DNA of 64,000 bases from Janthinobacterium sp. PC23-8 (lineage in GTDB: Bacteria > Pseudomonadota > Gammaproteobacteria > Burkholderiales > Burkholderiaceae_D): contig NZ_NJGY01000001.1 in assembly GCF_002250505.1 (NCBI RefSeq), positions 1-64,000 on the forward strand, given 5' to 3'. Below, piece by piece: positions 9,597 to 17,538 of this stretch. How positions within the stretch are numbered: the first letter of the stretch is position 1; each line of letters begins with the position of its first letter. A program made the translations under genes and the position numbers. Under the pieces are notes generated by a model, which did no database searches, was not told the origin of the DNA, and was given only the letters and a program-made list of their open reading frames with translations.

Positions 9597-10574
9597 TTAC
9601 GGCACGCCGTCGCGCGGCGCAATCGTCACCCACCATGGCATGCTGCGCCGCACGCGCACCGGCAAGCTCGCTTCAAGCATGGCCAGGATGGCGTCCTGGT
9701 CGTCAAGCGGATAAGCGCCCACCAGGCGCAAGTTCGCCACCTGCGGATCGCAGCCCAGGTAGCCGTACCGGTAGCGCGACAATTCCTGCACGAAGTCCGC
9801 CAGGCGCATATTGTCGGCCAGCAGCATGCGCCGCGTCCAGGCTGGCGCCGCCTGGCCGCTTGGCGTCAGAGCGGCCACCCGCCCGGGACCAAATTGCGCG
9901 CCCTGCCCGGCCGGCACCACCACCGGCGGGCCGTGGCGCGGCGTGATTTCCACCGCGCCCTGCTGCACCCGCAGCAAGGTAAGCGCTGCATCTTGCCGCA
10001 CCTCGAAGCGCGTGCCCAGTGCGCGCAGGCTGCCCTGCGCCGTGCAGACCAGCAGCGGGCGCTGCGGGTATACGGTGTCAGCAGCGGTGCTGAGCGCGAT
10101 GCGACCCTGGCGCAGCACGATGCGCCGCGCGCGGGCGCCATAATCGATATCGACCAGGCTGTCCGTATCGAGTTGCAACTGGCCGCCATCGGGCAGGCGC
10201 AGCCGGCGTAGCTGGCCGACGCCGCTGGCGTGGCTGCCGGCCTCGGCCAATACGTCATCGGGCCGCACATCATCGCGCCACCATAGCGCCAGGCCACCGA
10301 CAGCGGCCACCAGCATGGCGGCAACGGCGCGCCGGCCATGCGCAGGTCTGGTGGCCAGCGCGGCGCGCGCAGGCGCCTGCGGCAGGTCGCGAAACTGGCC
10401 GCTGATCGCCTGCACCTGGCGCCAGGTGTCGGCGTGCAGGGGATCGGCCTGCAGCCAGCGCTGCCACTTGGCACGCTCGGCCTCGCCAGCTTCGCCTGAT
10501 TCGAGCAAGGCAAACCAGGCAGCCGCCTGTTGCAGGACGATATAGCGTTCGCGCGCGACGGTGCTGGCGTGCAT
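9597..10574 (-). CDS. fecR: FecR-family transmembrane anti-sigma regulator
   Basis: 325 aa inner-membrane sensor that relays the receptor STN signal to the ECF sigma. The cytoplasmic N-terminal DUF4880-type segment (AAAWFALLESGEAGEAERAK, about 14-33) is followed by one transmembrane helix (about 85-105, MLVAAVGGLALWW). The periplasmic FecR domain (about 125-225) and a C-terminal STN-like fold (about 265-325) complete it. The ATG at 10574 is one base after the sigma gene stop, with AGGAC about 8 nt before it. The frame stays open further upstream inside the sigma gene, but that stretch has no FecR features. Confidence 0.9.
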   Translation of the reverse strand: MHASTVARERYIVLQQAAAWFALLESGEAGEAERAKWQRWLQADPLHADTWRQVQAISGQFRDLPQAPARAALATRPAHGRRAVAAMLVAAVGGLALWWRDDVRPDDVLAEAGSHASGVGQLRRLRLPDGGQLQLDTDSLVDIDYGARARRIVLRQGRIALSTAADTVYPQRPLLVCTAQGSLRALGTRFEVRQDAALTLLRVQQGAVEITPRHGPPVVVPAGQGAQFGPGRVAALTPSGQAAPAWTRRMLLADNMRLADFVQELSRYRYGYLGCDPQVANLRLVGAYPLDDQDAILAMLEASLPVRVRRSMPWWVTIAPRDGVP

Positions 10575-10575
10575 C

Positions 10576-11106
10576 TCAATCGTCCTGCTGCAGGCACAGG
10601 CAATGCAACATGACTTGCGCCATGTATTTGCGCACCATGCGTTCGGAGACGCCCAGCTCAAAGGCGATCTCGGCATAACCGCTGCCGTCGAGCTGATGCA
10701 TGAGAAAGGCGAGCCGCGCCTTGTGCGGCAGGCGCGCCAGCATGGCATCGAGACGGTGCAAGGTCTCCAGCACCAGCAAGCGCTCTTCCGGCGACGGCGC
10801 CAGTGCCTCGGGCATGGCGGCCAGCGCCTCCAGCCAGGCGCGTTCGAGATCGCAGCGGCGCCAGTAATTGACGGCCAGGCCGTGCGCGATGGTGCGCAGG
10901 TAGGCGCGCGGTTGCAGCAGCGTCACGCCGGCGCGGGTGGCCAGCACGCGCAAAAAAGTGTCCTGAGCCAGGTCGGCCGCCAGGTGGCTGGAACCGAGCT
11001 TGAGCCGCAGCCACGACAGCAGCCAGCCATGATGCTCGCCATACAGCCGGCCCACGGCGTGGCCATGCTGCACATCAGGGTCGGTGAAAGGCTTGCTCGC
11101 AGGCAT
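10576..11106 (-). CDS. fecI: FecI-type ECF RNA polymerase sigma factor
   Basis: 176 aa ECF sigma-70 factor of the iron-starvation class, which directs transcription of the receptor gene downstream. Region 2 spans about 20-85 (LAADLAQDTFLRVLA). Region 4 with its helix-turn-helix spans about 115-170 (YAEIAFELGVSERMVRKYM). The start at 11106 (MPASKPFTDPD) is chosen because the open frame upstream runs through a Fur-box-like palindrome. It heads the operon fecI-fecR-receptor. Confidence 0.92.
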   Translation of the reverse strand: MPASKPFTDPDVQHGHAVGRLYGEHHGWLLSWLRLKLGSSHLAADLAQDTFLRVLATRAGVTLLQPRAYLRTIAHGLAVNYWRRCDLERAWLEALAAMPEALAPSPEERLLVLETLHRLDAMLARLPHKARLAFLMHQLDGSGYAEIAFELGVSERMVRKYMAQVMLHCLCLQQDD

Positions 11107-11136
11107 GAGAGAAGACTGCCTGAAGGTCAGTCGATA

Positions 11137-11159
11137 ATAATGAGAAGTATTCTCATTAT
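11137..11159. promoter_or_regulatory. Fur-box-like palindrome in front of fecI
   Basis: Perfect inverted repeat ATAATGAGAA-gta-TTCTCATTAT, ending about 30 bp upstream of the fecI ATG. It fits the 7-1-7 Fur inverted-repeat pattern (TGANAATnATTNTCA-like core, AT-rich flanks). Iron-responsive repression of the sigma-FecR-receptor unit by Fur is inferred from position and family precedent. Confidence 0.75.
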
Positions 11160-11194
11160 CAGGCAAATACCGTCTGGCCGCAAGCCAGCGCCGC

Positions 11195-11228
11195 AAAAAA
11201 AACAAACGGCGGACATCGCTGTCCGCCG
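11195..11228 (-). terminator. Intrinsic terminator of scoAB
   Basis: On the minus strand, a 9-bp stem (CGGCGGACA / TGTCCGCCG) with loop GCGA is followed by TTTGTTTTTTTT. It lies between the scoB stop and the Fur box, and so insulates fecI from the CoA-transferase operon. Confidence 0.85.
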
Positions 11229-11252
11229 CTATTGATCAAGTACTGCCAGCAA

Positions 11253-11903
11253 TTACACTGCGGACACGTCCAGTTCCGCACCCGTGGCCGCCTGGATCTG
11301 TTCCTTGCTCACGCCCGGCGCCAGTTCGACCAGTTTCAGGCCGTTTTCCGTCACATCGATCACGCCAAGATCGCTGATGATGACGTCGACCACGCCCACG
11401 CCCGTCAGCGGCAGGTCGCACTGTTTCAGCAGCTTGTGCGAGGTGCTGCCGTCCTTGGCAGTGGCCACGTGCTCCATCAGCACCACCACGCGCTTGACGC
11501 CGGCCACCAGATCCATGGCGCCGCCCATGCCCTTGACCATCTTGCCTGGAATCATCCAATTCGCCAGGTCGCCTTTTTCCGACACCTGCATGGCGCCCAG
11601 GATGGCCAGGTTGATCTTGCCGCCGCGGATCATGCCGAAGGAATCGGCCGAACTGAAGTAGGCCGCACCCGGCAAGGCGGTGACGGTCTGCTTGCCTGCG
11701 TTGATCAGGTCGGCATCGACTTCGGTATCAAGCGGGAACGGGCCGATGCCCAGCAAGCCGTTTTCCGACTGCAGGAACACTTCGATATTGTCCGGCACAT
11801 AATTGGCCACCAGGGTCGGCAAGCCGATGCCCAGGTTCACATAAAAACCATCCTGCAATTCTTTCGCGGCACGCGCCGCCATTTCATCACGAGTCCAAGC
11901 CAT
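11253..11903 (-). CDS. scoB: 3-oxoacid CoA-transferase subunit B
   Basis: 216 aa beta subunit of succinyl-CoA:acetoacetate-type CoA transferase (EC 2.8.3.5 family), which moves CoA between succinyl-CoA and a 3-oxoacid. The catalytic Glu is visible as Glu47 in SENGLLG, and the GMGGAMDLV glycine motif lies near residue 124. It follows scoA with a 20-bp gap, and a terminator lies just downstream. Substrate preference (acetoacetate versus 3-oxoadipate) cannot be settled; no aromatic-degradation genes are adjacent. Confidence 0.92.
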   Translation of the reverse strand: MAWTRDEMAARAAKELQDGFYVNLGIGLPTLVANYVPDNIEVFLQSENGLLGIGPFPLDTEVDADLINAGKQTVTALPGAAYFSSADSFGMIRGGKINLAILGAMQVSEKGDLANWMIPGKMVKGMGGAMDLVAGVKRVVVLMEHVATAKDGSTSHKLLKQCDLPLTGVGVVDVIISDLGVIDVTENGLKLVELAPGVSKEQIQAATGAELDVSAV

Positions 11904-11923
11904 GTCTATCTCCGATATCTTTT

Positions 11924-12625
11924 TTATGCTGCGCTGCGCACGGTGCGCTGCTCGATGCGTTTTTCCGGCGTGGCGTTGACCACGATGCGGTGCACGAAAA
12001 TGCTCGGCGTATGCACGTGGTCCGGGTCGATTTCGCCCACTTCGACCAGCTTTTCCACTTCAACGATGGTGATTTTGCCGGCCATGGCCACGTTCGGATT
12101 GAAGTTGCGCGCCGTCTTGCGGTACACCAGGTTGCCGGCGCGGTCGGCCATGTAGGCCTTGACCAGCGACACATCGGCCACCAGGCTGCGTTCCATCACA
12201 TATTGTTCGCCGTCGAATTCACGCAATTCCTTGCCGTCGGCGACGATGGTGCCCACGCCGGTCCTGGTAAAGAAGGCGGGAATGCCGGCGCCGCCGGCGC
12301 GCAATTTTTCCGCCAGGGTGCCCTGCGGCGTGAATTCCAGTTCCAGCTCGCCGGCCAGGTACTGGCGCGCGAATTCCTTGTTTTCACCCACGTAGGAGGC
12401 GATCATCTTCTTGATCTGGCGCGTGGTGAGCAACTGGCCCAGGCCGAAGCCGTCCACGCCGGCATTGTTGGAAATGGCGGTCAGGCCGGTCACGCCCGAA
12501 TCGCGCAAGGCGCCAATCAGGGCTTCGGGGATGCCGCACAGGCCGAAGCCGCCGACGGCGATGGTCTGGCCGTCCTGGACGATGCCTGCCAACGCTGCGG
12601 CGGCGTCAGGATAAACTTTATTCAT
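11924..12625 (-). CDS. scoA: 3-oxoacid CoA-transferase subunit A
   Basis: 233 aa alpha subunit pairing with the following scoB product. It has the family [13 protein letters not shown] motif (about 24-36) and the [12 protein letters not shown] CoA-binding segment (about 51-62). The ATG at 12625 gives the standard N-terminus [12 protein letters not shown]; the open frame extends another 60 codons upstream without family similarity. It is divergent from the PAS-LuxR regulator, with about 170 bp between them. Confidence 0.92.
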   Translation of the reverse strand: MNKVYPDAAAALAGIVQDGQTIAVGGFGLCGIPEALIGALRDSGVTGLTAISNNAGVDGFGLGQLLTTRQIKKMIASYVGENKEFARQYLAGELELEFTPQGTLAEKLRAGGAGIPAFFTRTGVGTIVADGKELREFDGEQYVMERSLVADVSLVKAYMADRAGNLVYRKTARNFNPNVAMAGKITIVEVEKLVEVGEIDPDHVHTPSIFVHRIVVNATPEKRIEQRTVRSAA

Positions 12626-12794
12626 GGGTGTCCCTCTGGTGTGTTGAACTTTATTGTGAAATTCTTTGCGGCATCTTGGCATGGATCGCCGACGCCTGCA
12701 GCAAGTGAGCATAAAATACGCCCGTCGAAAGTACAATACCGTAGAACTACCGGCGCCGTGCCGCGGTTCGCCCTGTGAGAGTGATCCCCATCCG

Positions 12795-13361
12795 ATGAAT
12801 GCCACGACAGCGATCGACTATGAAAGCATCTTCCTGCACGCGCCGGTCGGCATGTGCATGTCGGAGCACCGCATCATGCGTAGCTGCAACGAAGCGCTGG
12901 CAGCCATGTTCGGCTACACGCGCGCGCAGCTCGACGGCCAGTCCTTCGAAGTACTGTATCCCACCCACGATGAATTCCTGCGCACCGGTGAGCGCATCAT
13001 CCCCATCATGAACGCCAAAGGGCGCTATTCGGACGAGCGCATCATGCGCCGCGGGAATGGCGAATTGTTCTGGTGCCATGTGACGGGCCACGCCATGCTG
13101 CCGGGCCAGCCATTGGGCGCCGGTATCTGGACGTTCGAGGATGTCAGCGAACAACGCCCGGTAACGGCGCAACTGACGCCGCGCGAACGCGAAATCGCCG
13201 CGCTGCTGGTGGAGGGCAAGACCAGCAAGCTGATCGCGCGCCAGATCGACCTCAGTCCGCGCACGGTGGAAATGCACCGCGCCAAGCTGATGCGCAAGTT
13301 TGCCGCGTCAACGTCGTCGGAGCTGGTGCACAAGCTAGTGGGCTTGCAATTGCCGCGCTAA
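12795..13361 (+). CDS. PAS-LuxR transcriptional regulator
   Basis: 188 aa cytoplasmic regulator. The PAS domain spans about 9-120 (FGYTRAQLDGQSFEVLYPT, then a PAC-like segment FWCHVTGHAML). The LuxR/GerE helix-turn-helix spans about 125-185 (LTPREREIAALLVEGKTSK, RTVEMHRAKLMRKF). There is no receiver domain, so it senses directly through the PAS fold; the ligand is unknown. It is divergent from scoAB and could control that operon, but nothing in the sequence proves this. The in-frame extension upstream of 12795 lacks domain similarity. Confidence 0.87.
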   Translation: MNATTAIDYESIFLHAPVGMCMSEHRIMRSCNEALAAMFGYTRAQLDGQSFEVLYPTHDEFLRTGERIIPIMNAKGRYSDERIMRRGNGELFWCHVTGHAMLPGQPLGAGIWTFEDVSEQRPVTAQLTPREREIAALLVEGKTSKLIARQIDLSPRTVEMHRAKLMRKFAASTSSELVHKLVGLQLPR

Positions 13362-13674
13362 CAATCCGCCCCGATGGAACACCGCCATCTGAACAGGTCC
13401 GAGGTCAGGTCGAGCCGCCTCGATTCGGCAATTGCGAGGGCAGTATTTGTTTACCTAAAGAATGGGAAGATCCAAGGTATGAATTTGCTTGGCAGAAGTA
13501 ACTGCGTGTTCACCCGGATGTTCCAACAACCAGCGCATGGTATAGCTCCTGTTCGTTCAAAATTCAAAACGACGTAAGGCTGTACAATGGATCAGACCTT
13601 CTGCCTCGTTATGCATTGCTCCACATCACCATTCAGAATAATAACAAATCAGCTTAATGCAACTTCATATGGTT
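13362..13674. other. Intergenic stretch, AT-richer than its surroundings
   Basis: 313 bp between the LuxR regulator and the dioxygenase-like gene. I see no complete gene, terminator or repeat. A short open stretch around 13420-13501 (reading CEGSICLPKEWEDPRYEFAW before a stop) could be a gene remnant, but it is too short to assign. Confidence 0.5.
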
Positions 13675-14481
13675 TTAGCGCGCCAGGAGCGTATTCAGCT
13701 CTTTTTCATACTTGATGATCTTCAAAACTCTGGAATTTGAAAAGTAACGAATACAATTCAGTGGCGAATAAAAAAAATCGGTTTGCCAAGTACCGCTCAG
13801 CAACTCCTTGCCAGTCGGATCATTGGCCGGCTGCATTATCATGTCCGCCAAAATACGATTAACGCCATTCTTGTTCGGCCCTGACTCATGCCATAGGGAA
13901 CTGTTCATGACAACAAAATCACCTGGGTGTAATGCCGGCGTGACTTTTGGCCAGACCATATCAAAACTGCTCGGATCGATTTCTCCAGCATCGCCCAAAA
14001 ATCCCATTTTATGCGATCCCGCATGAAAACTTAATCCACCATTATCTTCATTGACAATACTGAGAGGTACAAACACACTGCATTTATTCAGGCTACCCAA
14101 GTGATAACAGGAATCCTGGTGCAGAAATACTTTATCGAGGCTATACGCATCTTTGATGACGAAACGGTGATTATATAATGCCACATGTTCGCCAAAAACA
14201 TGCTTCAATGTCTCCGCAAAAATCGGCTCGCGGTACATGGTCGCCAGGGTGCCGGGCAATTTCTCGGTCAACGCCACCGGATTGGCACGATTGACACTAC
14301 GGCCATTTTTCAACTGATTGGTATAAAAATCATTCCACTCCATCTGCCAACGCTGCACGACAGCCTCGGGAATCGCATCGCGCATGACGAAAAATCCGAC
14401 CTCTTTAAACACATCCGGGTCAAAAATTTTTCCTGATGCCAGACTAACAGCGCGTTCGACCGCAGCGGAAGTAGTTTTCAT
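13675..14481 (-). CDS. Phytanoyl-CoA dioxygenase (PhyH)-family Fe(II)/2-oxoglutarate oxygenase
   Basis: 268 aa from the ATG at 14481. The facial triad is complete: His121 and Asp123 (LHQDSCYH) and His198 (SSLWHESGPN). Arg209 (NRILAD) is placed to bind 2-oxoglutarate. The PhyH family hydroxylates small molecules, including siderophore, toxin and lipid precursors, so the substrate cannot be told. The start at 14481 (MKTTSAAVERA) has GAGA a few bases upstream; an ATG 60 bp further up has none. The gene and its flanks are clearly AT-richer than their neighbours, with more A/T third positions, which suggests acquisition by transfer. It has no obvious operon partner. Confidence 0.85.
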   Translation of the reverse strand: MKTTSAAVERAVSLASGKIFDPDVFKEVGFFVMRDAIPEAVVQRWQMEWNDFYTNQLKNGRSVNRANPVALTEKLPGTLATMYREPIFAETLKHVFGEHVALYNHRFVIKDAYSLDKVFLHQDSCYHLGSLNKCSVFVPLSIVNEDNGGLSFHAGSHKMGFLGDAGEIDPSSFDMVWPKVTPALHPGDFVVMNSSLWHESGPNKNGVNRILADMIMQPANDPTGKELLSGTWQTDFFYSPLNCIRYFSNSRVLKIIKYEKELNTLLAR

Positions 14482-14681
14482 TTCATTCTCAATAAATCTG
14501 ATGTCAAAATTAATCCGATCACTTTCAAGCTGCCAGATCATGAATTAATATATAAAAACACTATTTCAATATTGAAATATTAAAATAAACTCAAGTCAGA
14601 GCGATGATCCAGCAGTCGCAGGAAATCGAAAGCACCCATCATAGCCGTCAGGCAGTGTTAAAGCAATGCTCCAGGTCAATG

Positions 14682-15458
14682 TCAAAAGCCGGTCATACCT
14701 CCATCGGCTGAAATGATGGCGCCATTGATAAAGTGCGAATCCTCGCCAGCAAGCAATAACAGCAATCCATCGAGGTCTTCCGGCTTGCCCGGGCGCTTGT
14801 TGGGCAGCATTTCGATCAGCTTCTTGCCCTGCTCGGTGGCAAAATAGTCTTCATTGATTTCGGTCGAAATATAGCCTGGGCAGATGGCGTTGGTATTGAT
14901 GCCGTACTTGCCCCACTCCACCGCCATGGCGCGCGTCATGTGCACCATGCCGGCCTTGCTCATGCAATAGACGCCGATCTGCGGCAACACCTGCAAGCCG
15001 GCCATGGAGGCGATATTGATGATGCGGTGCTGTTTTTTCGGATCGCCCTTGGCGCGCGCGATCATGCGCTTGGCCGTTTGCTGGGCCACGAAGAACGAGC
15101 CGCGCAAATTGGTGTCCATCACGAAGGCGTAATCCTCGGGCGTGACGTCGACCAGGCGCTGGGTGGTTGACACGCCGGAATTGTTGACCAGGATATCGAT
15201 CGGTCCGGCTTCCGTTTCCGCATGGGCGATGGCCGACTTGATGCTGGCAAAGTCGGTCACGTCGAGCGACACCACGTGGGCGGCGCCGCCATCGGCTTCG
15301 ATCTCGGCACGCAACTCCTTGAGCCGCTCGGTGCGGCGCGAGGCCAGCACGACCTGGGCGCCGGCCTGCGCCAGCACTTTCGCAAAGCGCGCGCCAAGGC
15401 CGCTGGACGCGCCTGTAATCAGGGCGATCTTGCCCTCGAAATTGACTTCTATGCCCAC
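14682..15458 (-). CDS. SDR-family oxidoreductase
   Basis: 258 aa classical short-chain dehydrogenase. The cofactor motif TGASSGLG is at 15-22, NNSG (for NNAG) at 92-95, and the catalytic Ser151, Tyr164 and Lys168 (YCMSK) are present. It resembles 3-oxoacyl-ACP reductase/3-hydroxyacyl-CoA dehydrogenase SDRs that act in beta-oxidation-like or PHB metabolism. The start is GTG, with AGGAG six bases before it. It is divergent from the ETF-QO gene across 250 bp. No further pathway context. Confidence 0.88.
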   Translation of the reverse strand: MGIEVNFEGKIALITGASSGLGARFAKVLAQAGAQVVLASRRTERLKELRAEIEADGGAAHVVSLDVTDFASIKSAIAHAETEAGPIDILVNNSGVSTTQRLVDVTPEDYAFVMDTNLRGSFFVAQQTAKRMIARAKGDPKKQHRIINIASMAGLQVLPQIGVYCMSKAGMVHMTRAMAVEWGKYGINTNAICPGYISTEINEDYFATEQGKKLIEMLPNKRPGKPEDLDGLLLLLAGEDSHFINGAIISADGGMTGF

Positions 15459-15708
15459 GAGCTACTCCTATTCTGTTTTGAACAACACTTTGCCTCTAGT
15501 ATTGGCAACCGGACAACTTCCTGCCCGCCACGGCTGGGATAAAGTAAACGCCATCATTACACAAAATGCCCGGAATTAGATTGCGGCGTGGGGCAATGTC
15601 CCGCAAAATGGCGCCAAAGTTGCAATCCGCGCCAAAAACAAGCACACTCGTGCTTAAATTCCCCTGCGCTTCCCGATTCACAAAATTCAGTAACCATAAA
15701 ACGAGACC

Positions 15709-17385
15709 ATGACACAGCCAAATAACTTAATTGAACAGTACGGACCGCGCGAGACCATGGAGTACGACGTGGTGATCGTCGGCGGTGGCCCGGCCGGCCT
15801 GGCTAGCGCCATCCGCCTGAAACAGCTGGCTGCCGAAAAAGGCCAGGAAGTGTCGGTCTGCGTGCTGGAAAAAGGCGGCGAACTGGGCGCCCATATCCTG
15901 TCGGGCGCCATCATGGACCCAAAAGCGTTGACCGAACTGATCCCGAACTGGAAGGAACTGGGCGCGCCGCTGAACACCGCAGTGACGGAAGACCGCATCC
16001 TGTTCCTGACCGAAACCAAAGCCTATAAAACGCCGAATTTCGCCGTGCCGGCCTGCTTTGAAAACCATGGTAACTACATCGTCTCGCTGGGCAATGTGGT
16101 GCGCTGGATGGGCCAGCAGGCGGAAAACCTGGGCGTGGACATCTTCCCGGGCTTTCCGGCCGCAGAAATCCTGTACAACGACGACGGCGCCGTGAAGGGC
16201 GTGGCCACCGGCAACATGGGTGTCAAGCGCGACGGCGAACCGGGTCCGGACTTCCAGCTGGGCATGGAATTGCACGCCAAATACACGCTGTTCGCCGAAG
16301 GCGCGCGCGGCCACCTGGGCAAGCAGTTGATGGCAAAATACGACCTGAACGCGGGCAAGGACCCGCAATCGTACGGCATCGGCATCAAGGAGCTGTGGGA
16401 AATCGACCAGGCCCAACATCAACCCGGCCTGGTGATCCACTCGACCGGCTGGCCGCTGGACGCCAAAACCTATGGCGGCTCCTTCCTGTACCACCTGGAA
16501 AACAACCAGGTGATGGTCGGCTACGTGGTGGGCCTGGCCTATGAAAACCCGTATCTGTCGCCGTACGAGGAGTTCCAGCGCTACAAGACCCATCCGGAAA
16601 TCCGCAAATTCTTCGAAGGCGGCAAGCGCATCTCGTACGGCGCGCGCGCGATCACGGCCGGCGGCCTGCAATGTTTGCCGAAACTGGTATTTGCCGGCGG
16701 CGCGCTGATCGGCTGCGATGCGGGCTTTTTGAACATGAGCCGCATCAAGGGCAGCCACGCGGCCATCAAGAGCGGCATGCTGGCGGCCGAAGCGGCGTTC
16801 GGCGCGCTGGGCGAACAGCGCCAGCACGACGAACTGGCCAGCTATCCCGTTGCTTTCGAACAATCGTGGCTGCATGAAGAGCTGCATGTGGCGCGCAATG
16901 TCAAGCCATGGCTGTCGAAAGGCCTGTACCTGGGCAGCCTGATGACGGGTATCGATCAGATACTCTTGCGCGGCAAGGCGCCGTGGACCCTGCACCACAC
17001 GCATGGCGATCACGAATGCCTGAAGCCGGCGGCGCAATCGAAAAAAATCGTCTATCCGAAGCCGGACGGCAAACTCACTTTCGACAAGATGTCGTCGGTG
17101 TTCATCTCGAACACCAACCACGCCGAAGACCAGCCTATCCACCTGACGTTAAAAAATGCCAGCGTGCCGGTCGATGTCAACCTGGCCACCTATGCCGGTC
17201 CGGAAGCGCGTTACTGTCCGGCCGGCGTCTATGAGTTCGTAAAAAACGACGATGGCGCCGAACGCTTGCAGATCAATGCGCAGAACTGCGTGCACTGCAA
17301 AACCTGCGATATCAAGGACCCGACGCAAAATATCGTGTGGGTCACGCCGGAAGGCGGCGGCGGGCCGAATTATCCGAATATGTAA
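15709..17385 (+). CDS. Electron transfer flavoprotein:ubiquinone oxidoreductase
   Basis: 558 aa inner-membrane enzyme (EC 1.5.5.1) passing electrons from ETF, reduced by acyl-CoA and amine dehydrogenases, to ubiquinone. The FAD Rossmann motif GGGPAG is at 25-30. The ubiquinone/FAD core is central. The C-terminal 4Fe-4S site has Cys503, Cys527, Cys530 and Cys533 (CPAGVYEF then CVHCKTC), which is complete. The length matches the family. It is a single gene ending at a strong terminator 31 bp downstream. Confidence 0.96.
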   Translation: MTQPNNLIEQYGPRETMEYDVVIVGGGPAGLASAIRLKQLAAEKGQEVSVCVLEKGGELGAHILSGAIMDPKALTELIPNWKELGAPLNTAVTEDRILFLTETKAYKTPNFAVPACFENHGNYIVSLGNVVRWMGQQAENLGVDIFPGFPAAEILYNDDGAVKGVATGNMGVKRDGEPGPDFQLGMELHAKYTLFAEGARGHLGKQLMAKYDLNAGKDPQSYGIGIKELWEIDQAQHQPGLVIHSTGWPLDAKTYGGSFLYHLENNQVMVGYVVGLAYENPYLSPYEEFQRYKTHPEIRKFFEGGKRISYGARAITAGGLQCLPKLVFAGGALIGCDAGFLNMSRIKGSHAAIKSGMLAAEAAFGALGEQRQHDELASYPVAFEQSWLHEELHVARNVKPWLSKGLYLGSLMTGIDQILLRGKAPWTLHHTHGDHECLKPAAQSKKIVYPKPDGKLTFDKMSSVFISNTNHAEDQPIHLTLKNASVPVDVNLATYAGPEARYCPAGVYEFVKNDDGAERLQINAQNCVHCKTCDIKDPTQNIVWVTPEGGGGPNYPNM

Positions 17386-17415
17386 ATGGCTGATTGCAGG
17401 CAAGCTGCAAGGTAG

Positions 17416-17454
17416 AATGGCGTGGACATCGCAAGATGTCCACGCCATTTTTTT
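17416..17454 (+). terminator. Intrinsic terminator of the ETF-QO gene
   Basis: A perfect 15-bp stem (AATGGCGTGGACATC / GATGTCCACGCCATT) with a GCAA tetraloop runs into a T-tract. It separates the ETF-QO gene from the glycosylation operon; that operon's promoter must lie in the roughly 85 bp after it. Confidence 0.95.
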
Positions 17455-17538
17455 CAAAGTGAAGTTTATGAAGAAGATATTTCTCTAAAGCACTGCCAGC
17501 CCTTACAATTGAGGGTGGCACTCACTCTTATTTCTTCC

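Noticed and set aside
17469-17490. ATG with a seven-codon reading frame (MKKIFL) just before the first glycosyltransferase
   Set aside because: It stops after six residues and has no clear ribosome site; a leader peptide cannot be supported.
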